DNA from: Burkholderiales bacterium
GTDB lineage: Bacteria > Pseudomonadota > Gammaproteobacteria > Burkholderiales > Burkholderiaceae_C
Length of the DNA: 64,000 nt
NCBI GenBank assembly: GCA_026400275.1
Contig: JAPLPK010000067.1
Span: 17,195-81,194 of the forward strand
Reading direction: 5' to 3'
The translations under genes were made by a program, and so were the position numbers. This document shows, in pieces, positions 9,627 through 18,995 of this stretch (position 1 is its first letter; every line of letters begins with the position of its first letter). The notes beneath the pieces were generated by a model, which made no database searches, was not told the DNA's origin, and saw nothing but the letters and a program-made list of their open reading frames with translations.

Positions 9627-10601
9627 ATGCGATACCGCGACTTTGGCCGCACCGGCTGGAAGGTGAGTGAGGTGGCCTTTGGGGCCTGGCAGATCGGTGG
9701 CGACTGGGGCGCGGTAGACGATATGCGCTCTATCGACACCTTGTTGTACGCCTTTGACAAAGGCATCAACTTCGTCGATACCGCCGAGCTGTACGGCAAA
9801 GGCCATAGCGAGGAGGTGATTGGCCGGGCGCTGCGGGCCTGGCAGGGCGACAAAATCTATGTTGCCACCAAGGTGCAACCCATCCAGTGGCCTAACGCAA
9901 ACGACGACCACCCGGCCATGCGCGGCCGCTACCCCGACTGGTATCTGCGCGACAGCGTCGAAAAGTCGCTGGAGCGCCTGGGCGTGGAGCGGCTGGACCT
10001 GCTGCAGCTGCACAGCTGGATGGGCGACGGCCTGTACGCGCTGGACTGGCTGGAGACCCTGAACCGCCTGCGCGCCGAGGGCAAGATCGACAAAATCGGC
10101 GTCTCCCTGCGCGACTTCCGGCCCGACGAGGGCATAGACCTGGCCCGTTTTGGCCTGGTGGACTCCATCCAGGTGGTCTACAACCTGTTCGAGCAGCGCC
10201 CGCGCCACGGCCTGTTTCCGGCAGGCGAGCAGACATCGACGGCGTTCATCGCCCGGGTGCCGCTGGATTCCGGCGCATTGGTAGGCCATTGGACGGCCGA
10301 CACCTACGCCCGCTGGGCCCCCGGCTCGGTGCCGCACACCATGTTCCGCGAGGGCCGGTTTGCCGAGACCTTGGAGCGGGTGAAGCGACTCAAAAAGTTG
10401 TGCGCCCCCTACTACCCCACGCTGGCCGAGGCGGCCATGCGCTACGTGCTGGATTCCCGGCAGGTGTCCACGCTCATCCCGGGCATGCAAACCCGTGCCG
10501 AGGTGGATATGAACCTGGTGTATTCCGATGGCCAGGCCTTCCCTGCCGAGCTGTTGGAAAAGCTGGGTGAACACCTTTGGATTCGGAACTACTACCAATG
10601 A
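9627..10601 (+). CDS. aldo/keto reductase
   Basis: MRYRDFGRTGWKVSEVAFGAWQIGGDWG...GINFVDTAELYGKGHSEEVIGRAL...ATKVQP. Confidence 0.9.
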   Translation: MRYRDFGRTGWKVSEVAFGAWQIGGDWGAVDDMRSIDTLLYAFDKGINFVDTAELYGKGHSEEVIGRALRAWQGDKIYVATKVQPIQWPNANDDHPAMRGRYPDWYLRDSVEKSLERLGVERLDLLQLHSWMGDGLYALDWLETLNRLRAEGKIDKIGVSLRDFRPDEGIDLARFGLVDSIQVVYNLFEQRPRHGLFPAGEQTSTAFIARVPLDSGALVGHWTADTYARWAPGSVPHTMFREGRFAETLERVKRLKKLCAPYYPTLAEAAMRYVLDSRQVSTLIPGMQTRAEVDMNLVYSDGQAFPAELLEKLGEHLWIRNYYQ

Positions 10602-11320
10602 GCACCTTGCTACAAGCGCACCAACTGGAGCTGTTGCGGCCGCATGAAATCCGCGCCGAGCTGGCCCGCGCCTCCCGCGTCTACCTGCCGCTGGGCACCA
10701 TCGAATGGCACTGCGAGCATTTGCCGGTGGGGCTGGACGCGCTGACCGCCCACGGCGTGTGCCTGCGCGCCGCCCAGCGCAGCGGCGGCCTGGTCTACCC
10801 CACGCTGCACTACGGCACCGGCGGCGGCCACGGCATCTACCCGTGGACGGTGATGATGGAAACCGGCTCCGAGATCGTCGCCCAGCTGCGTAAAACCCTG
10901 GCCCGGCTGGAGGTGTTTGGCGTGGCCCAGGCGGTGCTGTTCACCGGGCACTTTGCCGACGAGCAGATCGCCATGGTGCGCCAGCTGGCCCAAGACTGGC
11001 AGGCCGAAGGCCACACGCTGCAGGTGCAGGCGCTGTCCATCAATATGCTGCCCCAGCCACCCATCGCCCCCGACCACGCCGGCCCGTTCGAGACCACGCT
11101 GCTGCACGCCCTGTGGCCAGAGCGGGTGGACATAGCCCAGCTGCCGCCCAAGCCCGTGCGCACCGGCAACATCGAAGAAGACGGCTGGGGCCCGCAGCGC
11201 CATGTGCAAGGCCACCCCCTGTGGGGCGTGGTGGGCCCGGACCCGCGCGACTTCGACCCGGCGCGTGGGCCAGAGCTGCTGGAGGCGGTGGTGGCCTGGC
11301 TGGTGGCGGAGGTGGCCTGA
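10598..11320 (+). CDS. creatininase family protein
   Basis: ATGA overlap with preceding stop; VYLPLGTIEWHCEHLPVGLDALTAHGVC...GTGGGHGIYPWT...GHFADEQ; creatininase metal motifs. Confidence 0.8.
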   Translation: MSTLLQAHQLELLRPHEIRAELARASRVYLPLGTIEWHCEHLPVGLDALTAHGVCLRAAQRSGGLVYPTLHYGTGGGHGIYPWTVMMETGSEIVAQLRKTLARLEVFGVAQAVLFTGHFADEQIAMVRQLAQDWQAEGHTLQVQALSINMLPQPPIAPDHAGPFETTLLHALWPERVDIAQLPPKPVRTGNIEEDGWGPQRHVQGHPLWGVVGPDPRDFDPARGPELLEAVVAWLVAEVA

Positions 11321-11356
11321 ATTTGAATTTTCAGGCTATTTTTCAGGCATTAAATT

Positions 11357-11400
11357 GGCCGATAGCGCAGTAAACACGAGCGCCAGCAGCTATCAAAAAG
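11357..11400 (-). repeat. dispersed hairpin repeat, family 1
   Basis: Reverse complement ctttttgatagctgctggcgctcgtgtttactgcgctatcggcc. Confidence 0.75.
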
Positions 11401-11431
11401 AGAGTTAAATACGATAGCAAAGCCCGCTGGC

Positions 11432-12487
11432 TCACACGCTTTCGGGCAGGTGGATGTCCATCGGCACCAGCACCTGCCGTATGCCTGCTGTCGGTTGCAC
11501 CACCGCCTCGGCCATCTGGGCCACCAGTTCGCGGCAGAGCTGGGGCAGGGGGTGCGACAGCACGGCGGCGAAGTGCCGGTGGATCAGCCCGGCGCGTGTC
11601 ACGGGCGTGAGCTCGGTGCCTATGCCCACCAGCCGCTGGCCAGCTCGGTTGCGCTGGCGGCGCTGTTCCAGCGCTTTGAGCACGCCTTCAATGCCGCTGC
11701 CGCCCATGTAGAAACCCACCAGGTCGGGGTGGCTGTCCAGCAGCTCGTGGGTGCGTTCCTCGCCATAGGCATCGCTTTCCAGCGTGGAAATGGTCTCCAG
11801 CAGGTCAAAGTCGGGCGCGTGCTCGCGCATGTACGAGCGCAGGCTGATCTCGCTCAGCTCCTGGCACTGGAAGCGGTGGCTGCCCACAAAAATCGCCACC
11901 GGGCCGGGTGCGTGCGCCAGCTCCGAAATCAGCCAGGCCGCCGTGCGCCCCACCCGGCGGTTGTCCAGCCCGGCGTAGCCTGCGCGCAAGGGCGAGCTCA
12001 AATCAGAAATCAGCCCGAACACCGGCACCTGGCGCTGGTGCAAGGCCTCGATGGCGTTGTTGACCAGCGCGTGGTCGGCTGTGACCACCGCGATGGCATC
12101 CACCCGCTGGCCCAGGTCGGCCAGGTGCTCGGCCACACATTCGGGGGTTTGGTCCTTCAGGTACTCCACCACCGCGCGGCCGCGCAGCGTGGGGCAGTCT
12201 TGCGTGGCCTGGGTGAGCGCGGCGGCCAGGCCCCGGTAAAACACCGCGTTGGGCAGCTGCAGCAAAAACCCCAGCGTGAGGCGCGGGCGCACATCGCGCA
12301 GGCGCTCGGTGATGACACCCGCCGCGTAAAAGCCCAGGGCTTCGGCGGAGGCGCGGATGCGCTGGGCCGTGTCTTCGCGCACATTGCTGCGGCCATTCAG
12401 CACCCGGTCCACGGTGGAACGGCTGTGCCCGCAGTGGCGGGCCACGTCGTCCATGGTGGGGCGGCGGGAAGGATTTTTGCTTGACAT
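11432..12487 (-). CDS. LacI-family transcriptional regulator
   Basis: PTMDDVARHCGHSRSTVDRVLNGRSNVREDTAQRIRASAEALGF N-terminal HTH. Confidence 0.92.
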   Translation of the reverse strand: MSSKNPSRRPTMDDVARHCGHSRSTVDRVLNGRSNVREDTAQRIRASAEALGFYAAGVITERLRDVRPRLTLGFLLQLPNAVFYRGLAAALTQATQDCPTLRGRAVVEYLKDQTPECVAEHLADLGQRVDAIAVVTADHALVNNAIEALHQRQVPVFGLISDLSSPLRAGYAGLDNRRVGRTAAWLISELAHAPGPVAIFVGSHRFQCQELSEISLRSYMREHAPDFDLLETISTLESDAYGEERTHELLDSHPDLVGFYMGGSGIEGVLKALEQRRQRNRAGQRLVGIGTELTPVTRAGLIHRHFAAVLSHPLPQLCRELVAQMAEAVVQPTAGIRQVLVPMDIHLPESV

Positions 12488-12490
12488 GTT

Positions 12491-12520
12491 TGTGTCAAAA
12501 ATGGGTGTTGGTTTGACACA
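12491..12520. promoter_or_regulatory. inverted repeat in lacI/desaturase divergent promoter, candidate LacI operator
   Basis: TGTGTCAAA-aatgggtgttgg-TTTGACACA; perfect 9-bp arms. Confidence 0.75.
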
Positions 12521-12605
12521 TTATGGGGCAGAAACGGCGCCAGTAGTACCCAAAAAGAGTGTGGCCTCGTAGCATCCAGTCACGCCAAAACGGAGACAAA
12601 AAACC

Positions 12606-13655
12606 ATGCCAAAACCCACTTATTCCCGCTACGCCCTGCGGGACGACCAGGCCCCCACCGGCGACTTGCGCCGGGAGGAATTCGAGTCCGAAGTCAGCGC
12701 CCGCTGGTTTACGCCGCAAATCGACCGCAAGCTTTTGAAACAGCTCATGAAACGCTCTGACACAGAGTCGCTGTGGAACTACGGCCTGTGGATCGCACTG
12801 CTGGTGGCCAGCGGCGTGGCGGGCTTCTTTACCTGGGGCACCTGGTGGGCCGTGCCCTGCTTCCTGGTCTACGGCGTGCTGTATTCCACCAGCGACCACC
12901 GGGCGCATGAGTTGTCGCACGGCACGCCCTTCAAAACCCGCTGGCTGAACGAGGCGCTCTACCACCTCAACGCCTTCATGACCCTGCACGAGGGCCACTA
13001 CTGGCGCTGGAGCCACACGCGCCACCACACGCACACCATCATCGTGGGCAAGGACCCGGAAATCGCTTTTCCGCGCCCGGCCAACCGGCTGTATGCGCTG
13101 CTGGATTTCTTCTTCTTGAAGTCCGGCGTGCTGCTGCTGCGCGACATTGCCTTGCAGTCGGTAGGCCGCATCAGCCCGGACGGCGAGCATTTCATCCCGA
13201 GCAGTGAGCGCAGCAAGGTCATCCGCTCGGCGCGCATCTTCATGCTGGTGTTTGCCGCCGTGATCGCCGCCTGCATTTACAGCCAGAGCATCCTGCCGGC
13301 GATGTATGTCGTGTTGCCGCGCTTTTACGGCGGCTTCTTTGCCCAGTTTTTCAACGCCACCCAGCACACCGGCCTGGCCGAAGACGTGTACGACCACCGG
13401 CTGAACACCCGCACCTTTGTGACGAACCCGGTGTTCCAGTGGCTGTACTGCAATATGAACTTCCACATCGAGCACCACAGCCTGCCCATGGTGCCCTGGC
13501 ACCAGCTGCCCAAGCTGCACGCGGCCATCAAGACCCAGTGCCCGCCGGTCTACCCCAGCGTGTGGGCCGCCTGGGCCGAGATCCTGCCCGCCTTGCAGCG
13601 CCAGGCCCATGACGCCAGCTTCCAGGTCACCCGGCCTGTACCCGGAGCCGTGTAA
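12606..13655 (+). CDS. fatty-acid-desaturase superfamily protein (MocD-like)
   Basis: His boxes HRAHELSH, HEGHYWRWSHTRHH, NFHIEHH. Confidence 0.8.
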   Translation: MPKPTYSRYALRDDQAPTGDLRREEFESEVSARWFTPQIDRKLLKQLMKRSDTESLWNYGLWIALLVASGVAGFFTWGTWWAVPCFLVYGVLYSTSDHRAHELSHGTPFKTRWLNEALYHLNAFMTLHEGHYWRWSHTRHHTHTIIVGKDPEIAFPRPANRLYALLDFFFLKSGVLLLRDIALQSVGRISPDGEHFIPSSERSKVIRSARIFMLVFAAVIAACIYSQSILPAMYVVLPRFYGGFFAQFFNATQHTGLAEDVYDHRLNTRTFVTNPVFQWLYCNMNFHIEHHSLPMVPWHQLPKLHAAIKTQCPPVYPSVWAAWAEILPALQRQAHDASFQVTRPVPGAV

Positions 13656-14017
13656 TGGCCACGCCCGGGCCCCAGAAAGTGCACCGCTACGGCGCTGAAT
13701 TTAAGCTGCAGGCGGTGCAGATGAGCCAGCAAAGCGGTGTGCGCATCAAGGACGTGGCGGCCACGTTAGGTATTCACCCGTTTATGCTGTCCAAATGGCG
13801 CAAGCAGGTGCGCGACGGCGAGCTGGTCGGCCCGCCTGCTGCCGTGGATGCGAATACGGTGGTGGAGCTGCAGCGCCTGTGCGCCGTGGAGCAGCAGTTC
13901 AAACGCCTGCAACAGGAGCATGAACTGCTAAAAAAAGCCATCCGGTTTGCTTTCGATCCAAAGCCGAAGTTTTCCGTTTTATCGGGGCAAACCGGGACAC
14001 CTATTCCGTGCAACTGA
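13655..14017 (+). CDS. IS3-family transposase OrfA
   Basis: HTH plus C-terminal leucine-rich helix QLKRLQQEHELLKKAI-like (KRLQQEHELLKKAIRF). Confidence 0.85.
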   Translation: MATPGPQKVHRYGAEFKLQAVQMSQQSGVRIKDVAATLGIHPFMLSKWRKQVRDGELVGPPAAVDANTVVELQRLCAVEQQFKRLQQEHELLKKAIRFAFDPKPKFSVLSGQTGTPIPCN

Positions 14018-14088
14018 TGTGCCAGTACTACCAGGTGACACGGGCAGGCTATTACGCCTGGTGTAAGCGGGGGGCTGCGGAAGCCTAG
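13655..14088 (+). mobile_element. IS3-family insertion sequence relic (complete orfA plus first part of orfB)
   Basis: orfA MATPGPQKVHRYGAEFKLQAVQMSQQSGVRIKDVAATLGIHPFMLSKWRKQV...; -1 frame from A7 run reads ...AEVFRFIGANRDTYSVQLMCQYYQVTRAGYYAWCKRGAAEA*, a typical IS3 orfB N-terminus. Confidence 0.85.
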
Positions 14089-15044
14089 TTCAGCATCATG
14101 CTGAGGCGACGACGGTAGGTGGATACCAGTTGGGCCTGGGGGTCTTGCTCGGTGACGGACTTGCCCGAGATCTCGATGCCACCGGCGCTCTTGGTGCCCG
14201 CATCGGCGCTGGCCTTGGGCTTGGGCGGGGTCAGCAGCTCCAGGATGGCGACGAAGAGCTTGCGGGGGGCTTCGTCGTTCCATTTCTTGTCGCGCATGAT
14301 GATCTCCAGCAGCTCGTCCATGGCAGCGGTCCAGTCGCCCAGGGCCATCAGGACCTGGGACTTGGCGAAGCGGGCATCAAAGTCGCGTTTGTTGGCGGTG
14401 ATTTGGGCGTCAAAACCGGCTATGCCGCTTGCCTGTGCTGCGTCACTAGCTGCGAAATTGAGAGCGGCTATCCATTGCGCCAAGGCTTCAAAGCGCAGCT
14501 GCAGCGGTATGTATTTCAGCGTGGGCTGCAGTGCGGCCTCGGCTTCTTCCAGGTTGCCGGTTTCAACCAGCAGGCGCACGTAGTCATAGCGGGCGTCGTC
14601 GTTGGCCGGGTCAAGGGCCAGGGCTTCATGTAACTTGTGCAGGGCGGCGTCGGTGTCGCCGGATTCGAGCAGGGCCTGGGCTTGCTCCGCTTCCGTGGGT
14701 TCGGCGTCCAGCGGCTCGCCTTCGGGCACGTGTTTGTCCAGGAATTCCTTGAGCTGGCCTTCGGGAATTGCGCCCTGGAAGCCGTCCACCGGCTGGCCGT
14801 TGATCACCAGGATGCAGGTTGGGATGCTGCGGATGCCAAAGGCGGCGGCCAGTTGTTGCTCTTGGTCGGAGTCGATCTTGGCCAGCTTGAAGCGACCGCC
14901 GTATTCAGCTTCGACCTTTTCCAGTAGCGGGCCGATGACCTTGCAGGGGCCGCACCAGGGCGCCCAAAAGTCCACCAGTACCGGCGTGGTCATGGAGGCG
15001 GCAATGACCTCGGTTTCAAAGTTTTCGACGGTAACGTTGATCAT
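14085..15044 (-). CDS. cnoX: thioredoxin-TPR co-chaperone (CnoX/YbbN family)
   Basis: MINVTVENFETEVIAASMTTPVLVDFWAPWCGPCKVIGPLLEKVE plus C-terminal TPR-like region. Confidence 0.85.
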   Translation of the reverse strand: MINVTVENFETEVIAASMTTPVLVDFWAPWCGPCKVIGPLLEKVEAEYGGRFKLAKIDSDQEQQLAAAFGIRSIPTCILVINGQPVDGFQGAIPEGQLKEFLDKHVPEGEPLDAEPTEAEQAQALLESGDTDAALHKLHEALALDPANDDARYDYVRLLVETGNLEEAEAALQPTLKYIPLQLRFEALAQWIAALNFAASDAAQASGIAGFDAQITANKRDFDARFAKSQVLMALGDWTAAMDELLEIIMRDKKWNDEAPRKLFVAILELLTPPKPKASADAGTKSAGGIEISGKSVTEQDPQAQLVSTYRRRLSMMLN

Positions 15045-15127
15045 TTGTGGGGGTGCTCGAAGGCAAAAAGTAAAATTAAGGGCTAATCAACACGGCAACA
15101 ACCCACCACCCAACATCCAGTCAGAAC

Positions 15128-15233
15128 GCATCCCGTCCAGAAACACCGCAGAACTGGCTCAGCCAGGCTGCAGGTGTTGCCCCCTGCAAGGGGGGTGGCG
15201 GAAAGTGCAAAGCACTGGAGCCTGGGGGTGTGT
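15128..15233 (-). repeat. dispersed repeat, family 2
   Basis: Reverse complement cacccccaggctccagtgctttgcactttccgccaccccccttgcagggggcaacacctgcagcctggctgagccagttctgcggtgtttctgg aligns with 47870. Confidence 0.8.
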
Positions 15234-15241
15234 AACAACTT

Positions 15242-15745
15242 ATGAACTCTATTCAAATTGGTGTGGTGATGGGGTCCAGCTCCGACTGGGACACCATGCA
15301 GCACGCGGTGCAGATTCTCCAACAGTTTGGTATCACCTTCGAGGCGAAAGTGGTTTCCGCCCACCGCATGCCCGATGATATGTTTGCTTACGCCGAGGCC
15401 GCCGCTGGCCGGGGCATGAAAGCCATCATCGCAGGCGCCGGCGGCGCCGCCCACTTGCCCGGCATGCTGGCCGCCAAGACCACGGTGCCGGTGCTGGGTG
15501 TGCCGGTGGCCAGCCGCCATCTGCAGGGCGTGGATTCGCTGCACAGCATCGTGCAGATGCCCAAGGGCATCCCCGTGGCTACGTTCGCTATTGGCACGGC
15601 CGGTGCAGCCAACGCGGCGCTGTTCGCCGTAGCCCTGTTGGCTAACGAGAACCCCGCGCTGCGCACCCAGCTGGAGGCCTTCCGTGCCGCCCAGACCGAA
15701 GTGGCGCGCAATATGACCCTGCCACCCGCGCCCCACGCCCTATGA
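15242..15745 (+). CDS. purE: 5-(carboxyamino)imidazole ribonucleotide mutase
   Basis: [40 protein letters not shown]; adjacent to purK. Confidence 0.97.
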   Translation: MNSIQIGVVMGSSSDWDTMQHAVQILQQFGITFEAKVVSAHRMPDDMFAYAEAAAGRGMKAIIAGAGGAAHLPGMLAAKTTVPVLGVPVASRHLQGVDSLHSIVQMPKGIPVATFAIGTAGAANAALFAVALLANENPALRTQLEAFRAAQTEVARNMTLPPAPHAL

Positions 15746-16902
15746 GCCAGGTCTTACTACCCGGTGCCACGCTGGGCGTGATGGGCGGCGGCCAGCTGGG
15801 CCGCATGTTCATCCACGCGGCCCAACGCATGGGTTATTTCACCGCCGTGCTGGACCCCGATGCCAACAGCCCCGCTGGCCGCGTGAGCCACCACCACATC
15901 GCCACCGACTACATGGACGCCCCCGGCCTGGGCCAGTTGGCCGAGACCTGCGACGCCATCACCACCGAGTTCGAGAACGTGCCGGCGCCGGCCCTGGCCC
16001 GCCTGGCGGTGTACACCACCGTGTCGCCCGCAGCCGCGTCCGTCGCCATTGCCCAGGACCGTGCGCAGGAGAAAGCCCACTTTGTGGCCTGCGGCGTGCC
16101 CTGCGCACCCTATGCGGTGATTGAAACTGCGGCGCAACTGGCCGCCGTGACAGACGACCTGCTGCCCGGCATATTGAAGACCGCCCGCATGGGCTACGAC
16201 GGCAAAGGCCAGGTCCGCGTGGCGACCTATGCCGAGTTGGCCCAGGCCTGGCTGGACCTGAAGGGCGTGCCCTGCGTGCTGGAGAAGATGCTGCCGCTGG
16301 CCGCCGAGTGCTCGGTCATCGTCGCGCGTGGTGCCGACGGCCAGATGGTCCACCTGCCGGTGCAGCGCAATCTGCACCGTGACGGCATTCTGGCCGTCAC
16401 CGAGGTTTATGAGGGAAATATGCCTGCAGCGCAGGAAGAACATGCGCTGGCAGCTGCGAAATCAATAGCAAACGAGCTGAATTACGTGGGCGTGCTGTGC
16501 GTGGAGTTCTTCGTGCTGGACGACGGCAGCCTGGTGGTCAACGAGATCGCGCCGCGCCCGCACAACAGCGGCCACGCCAGCATGGACTGCTGCGATGTGT
16601 CGCAGTTCGAGCTCCAAGTGCGCACGCTTGCCGGCCTGCCCCTGGTGCAGCCGCGCCAGCACAGCCCGGCGCTGATGCTGAACCTGCTGGGCGACCTGTG
16701 GTTTGTGCGCTCTGAAAGAGCTGCCACGCCGCCTTGGGCCGACGTGCTGGCCCTGCCCGGTGCACATCTGCACCTGTACGGCAAGTCTGGCGCCAAGCCC
16801 GGCCGCAAGATGGGCCACCTGACGATTACCGGCGCTTCGGTGGAGGCTGTGCGCGCCACCGCCTTGCAGGCAGCGGCGCTGCTGGGCATAGAGGCATTTT
16901 GA
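15742..16902 (+). CDS. purK: 5-(carboxyamino)imidazole ribonucleotide synthase
   Basis: [42 protein letters not shown]-grasp; overlaps purE by ATGA. Confidence 0.96.
   Translation: MSQVLLPGATLGVMGGGQLGRMFIHAAQRMGYFTAVLDPDANSPAGRVSHHHIATDYMDAPGLGQLAETCDAITTEFENVPAPALARLAVYTTVSPAAASVAIAQDRAQEKAHFVACGVPCAPYAVIETAAQLAAVTDDLLPGILKTARMGYDGKGQVRVATYAELAQAWLDLKGVPCVLEKMLPLAAECSVIVARGADGQMVHLPVQRNLHRDGILAVTEVYEGNMPAAQEEHALAAAKSIANELNYVGVLCVEFFVLDDGSLVVNEIAPRPHNSGHASMDCCDVSQFELQVRTLAGLPLVQPRQHSPALMLNLLGDLWFVRSERAATPPWADVLALPGAHLHLYGKSGAKPGRKMGHLTITGASVEAVRATALQAAALLGIEAF
16416..16473 (-). repeat. dispersed hairpin repeat, family 1, inside purK
   Basis: Reverse complement gtttgctattgatttcgcagctgccagcgcatgttcttcctgcgctgcaggcatattt aligns with the copy at 28890. 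Confidence 0.75.
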
Positions 16903-16904
16903 GC

Positions 16905-17909
16905 ATGCTGTTGGACGGTCGTGACCCGGCAGCGGTCCAGCAAGCCGCGCAGGCGCTGGCTGGAGGCGAGCTACTGGGCCTGCCCACTGAAACGGTGTAC
17001 GGGCTGGCTGCGGACGCATCCAATGACGCTGCGGTAGCCAAGATATTCGCTGCCAAGGGCCGGCCCAGCGACCACCCGCTGATCGTGCACATAGCGCCCG
17101 ACGGCCCTGGCGTGGCGCATTTCGCCAGCCAGGTGCCAGCATTCGCCCAGCAGTTGATGGAGGCGTTCTGGCCTGGCCCGCTGACGCTGATCCTGCCGCG
17201 CCGGGATGGCGTGGGTGCGGCAGCGGCGGGCGGGCAGGATTCGATCGGCCTGCGTTGCCCTTCGCACCCGGTGGCGCAAGCAGTGTTGCGCGCCGCTGCG
17301 GCCCTGGGTGTGGCCGGTGTGGCGGCACCTAGCGCCAACAAGTTTGGCCGCGTGAGCCCGACCACGGCAGCCCATGTGCAGTCCGAGTTTGATGATGGCC
17401 TGCTGGTGCTGGACGGCGGGCCCTGCACCATGGGGATCGAGTCCACCATCGTGGACTGCACCCGTGGCGTGCCGGTACTGCTGCGCCCCGGCAGCATCAG
17501 CCGCGACCAGATCGAGCAGGCTTGCGGCCAGCCGCTGCGTTCCAAGGAAGACCTGGCCGCGCCCGATCCGCGCGCGTCGGGCACGCTGGAGGCCCATTAC
17601 GCGCCCAGCGCCAAGGTGCGGCTGATGGACACCAAGGTGCTGCAAACCGCGCTGGACCTGCTGGGCCAGGTGCAGGACGGCGTGCCCGGCTCAATTGGCG
17701 TGTATGCACGCAGCGCACTGCACAACCATTCGCGCCAGGCCCTGCTGCGCGCCATGCCGGACGACGCGGCTGCGGCAGCCCAGGAGCTGTTCGCAGCGCT
17801 GCGCAATTTCGATGGCCAAGGCGTGCGGCTGATCTGGATAGAAACCCCGCCGGACACCCCGGAATGGGAAGGTGTACGCGATCGTTTGCAGCGCGCATCT
17901 GCGGCTTGA
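16905..17909 (+). CDS. L-threonylcarbamoyladenylate synthase (Sua5/TsaC family)
   Basis: AQALAGGELLGLPTETVYGLAADASNDAAVAKIFAAKGRPSDHPLIVHI; long form with C-terminal Sua5 domain. Confidence 0.93.
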   Translation: MLLDGRDPAAVQQAAQALAGGELLGLPTETVYGLAADASNDAAVAKIFAAKGRPSDHPLIVHIAPDGPGVAHFASQVPAFAQQLMEAFWPGPLTLILPRRDGVGAAAAGGQDSIGLRCPSHPVAQAVLRAAAALGVAGVAAPSANKFGRVSPTTAAHVQSEFDDGLLVLDGGPCTMGIESTIVDCTRGVPVLLRPGSISRDQIEQACGQPLRSKEDLAAPDPRASGTLEAHYAPSAKVRLMDTKVLQTALDLLGQVQDGVPGSIGVYARSALHNHSRQALLRAMPDDAAAAAQELFAALRNFDGQGVRLIWIETPPDTPEWEGVRDRLQRASAA

Positions 17910-17971
17910 CATGTCTTTACGCTCCGTTACCCGTGCCTCGTTAAACTACCTGATTGATTTTTGGAGTCCTC

Positions 17972-18928
17972 ATGGCTATTTCTAGTTTGCGCCGGGCCTT
18001 TGTGTGGCTGGCATGTGCCTCAGCAACCCTGCTGACCGCCTGCGGTTCCAGCACGGTGGAGTCGCAACTCACGCCGTCGCGCATCATTGGCTTTGGTGAC
18101 GCGTTCAGCGTGGTCAAGTCGGGTGCCAGCTATACGGTGAACGACTCGGCCATCAATACCTGGTTGGCGCAATTCGCCTCCAGCTATGGCCAGACTTTGA
18201 ATACATCGTTGGTATATGCACAGGGCAATGCCCGCATCAGCGCTACGACGGACGCAGCGGGCAGCACCAGCACTTTGACGGTGACGCAGCAGATCGACAG
18301 CTTTCTGGCCAGCAACACCCTCAGCGCTAACGATGTGGTGGTAGTCAATGGAGGCATCAGCGACCTGGTGGTGGAGATGGCGGCTGTGACAGCCAATACC
18401 GAAACCTCCGACACGATGCTGGCCAATGCCAAACAGTACGGCAAAGACCTGGGCGCGCAAGTGCGGCGATTGGTGAACGCTGGCGGCAAGCACGTGGTGG
18501 TGGTCGGCCCTTACAACCTGGGCGTCAGCCCCTGGGCCACGGCGATTGGTCAGAACAGCTTGTTGAAGAGCGCCAGCAGTGCCTTCAACGAGGCCATGCT
18601 GGTGTCCATCGTGGACCTGGGTGACACCGTGTTGTACGTGGATGCTGCCTATTACTTCAACCTGGTGCAGGCTACCCCTTCCTCGTATGGTCTGACCAAT
18701 AGCACCGATCTGGCGTGTACTTCGACAGATTCGGGTGCGGGCATCGGCACCGGCACGGGCCAGGTTAATTCGTCTTTGTGCACAACCTCCACGATTGCAG
18801 CTATCACGGCCAATTCGTCTGGCACGACCTACGATTTGTACATGTTCGCCGACCGCCTTTACGTGACCCCTGCGGTGCAGCGCCTGTTCGGCGTGTACGC
18901 GTACGGCAAGGTACACGCGCGCTGGTAA
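17972..18928 (+). CDS. SGNH/GDSL-hydrolase-like lipoprotein lacking expected catalytic residues
   Basis: Lipobox LLTAC; block I reads FGDA rather than FGDS; terminal block reads DRLY rather than DxxH. Confidence 0.7.
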   Translation: MAISSLRRAFVWLACASATLLTACGSSTVESQLTPSRIIGFGDAFSVVKSGASYTVNDSAINTWLAQFASSYGQTLNTSLVYAQGNARISATTDAAGSTSTLTVTQQIDSFLASNTLSANDVVVVNGGISDLVVEMAAVTANTETSDTMLANAKQYGKDLGAQVRRLVNAGGKHVVVVGPYNLGVSPWATAIGQNSLLKSASSAFNEAMLVSIVDLGDTVLYVDAAYYFNLVQATPSSYGLTNSTDLACTSTDSGAGIGTGTGQVNSSLCTTSTIAAITANSSGTTYDLYMFADRLYVTPAVQRLFGVYAYGKVHARW

Positions 18929-18950
18929 GGCTGCAGCAATATCCAGACGT

Positions 18951-18980
18951 AAAAAAGCCGACCCTTGGGTCGGCTTTTTG
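18951..18980. terminator. bidirectional intrinsic terminator between convergent genes
   Basis: AAAAAAGCCGACCC TT GGGTCGGCTTTTT; perfect 8-bp GC-rich stem flanked by A- and T-tracts. Confidence 0.9.
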
Positions 18981-18995
18981 TTGGGCCGAAGCTAT

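Noticed and set aside
8637-10598. 653-aa minus-strand ORF
   Set aside because: Antisense to well-supported binding protein and AKR genes; shadow composition.
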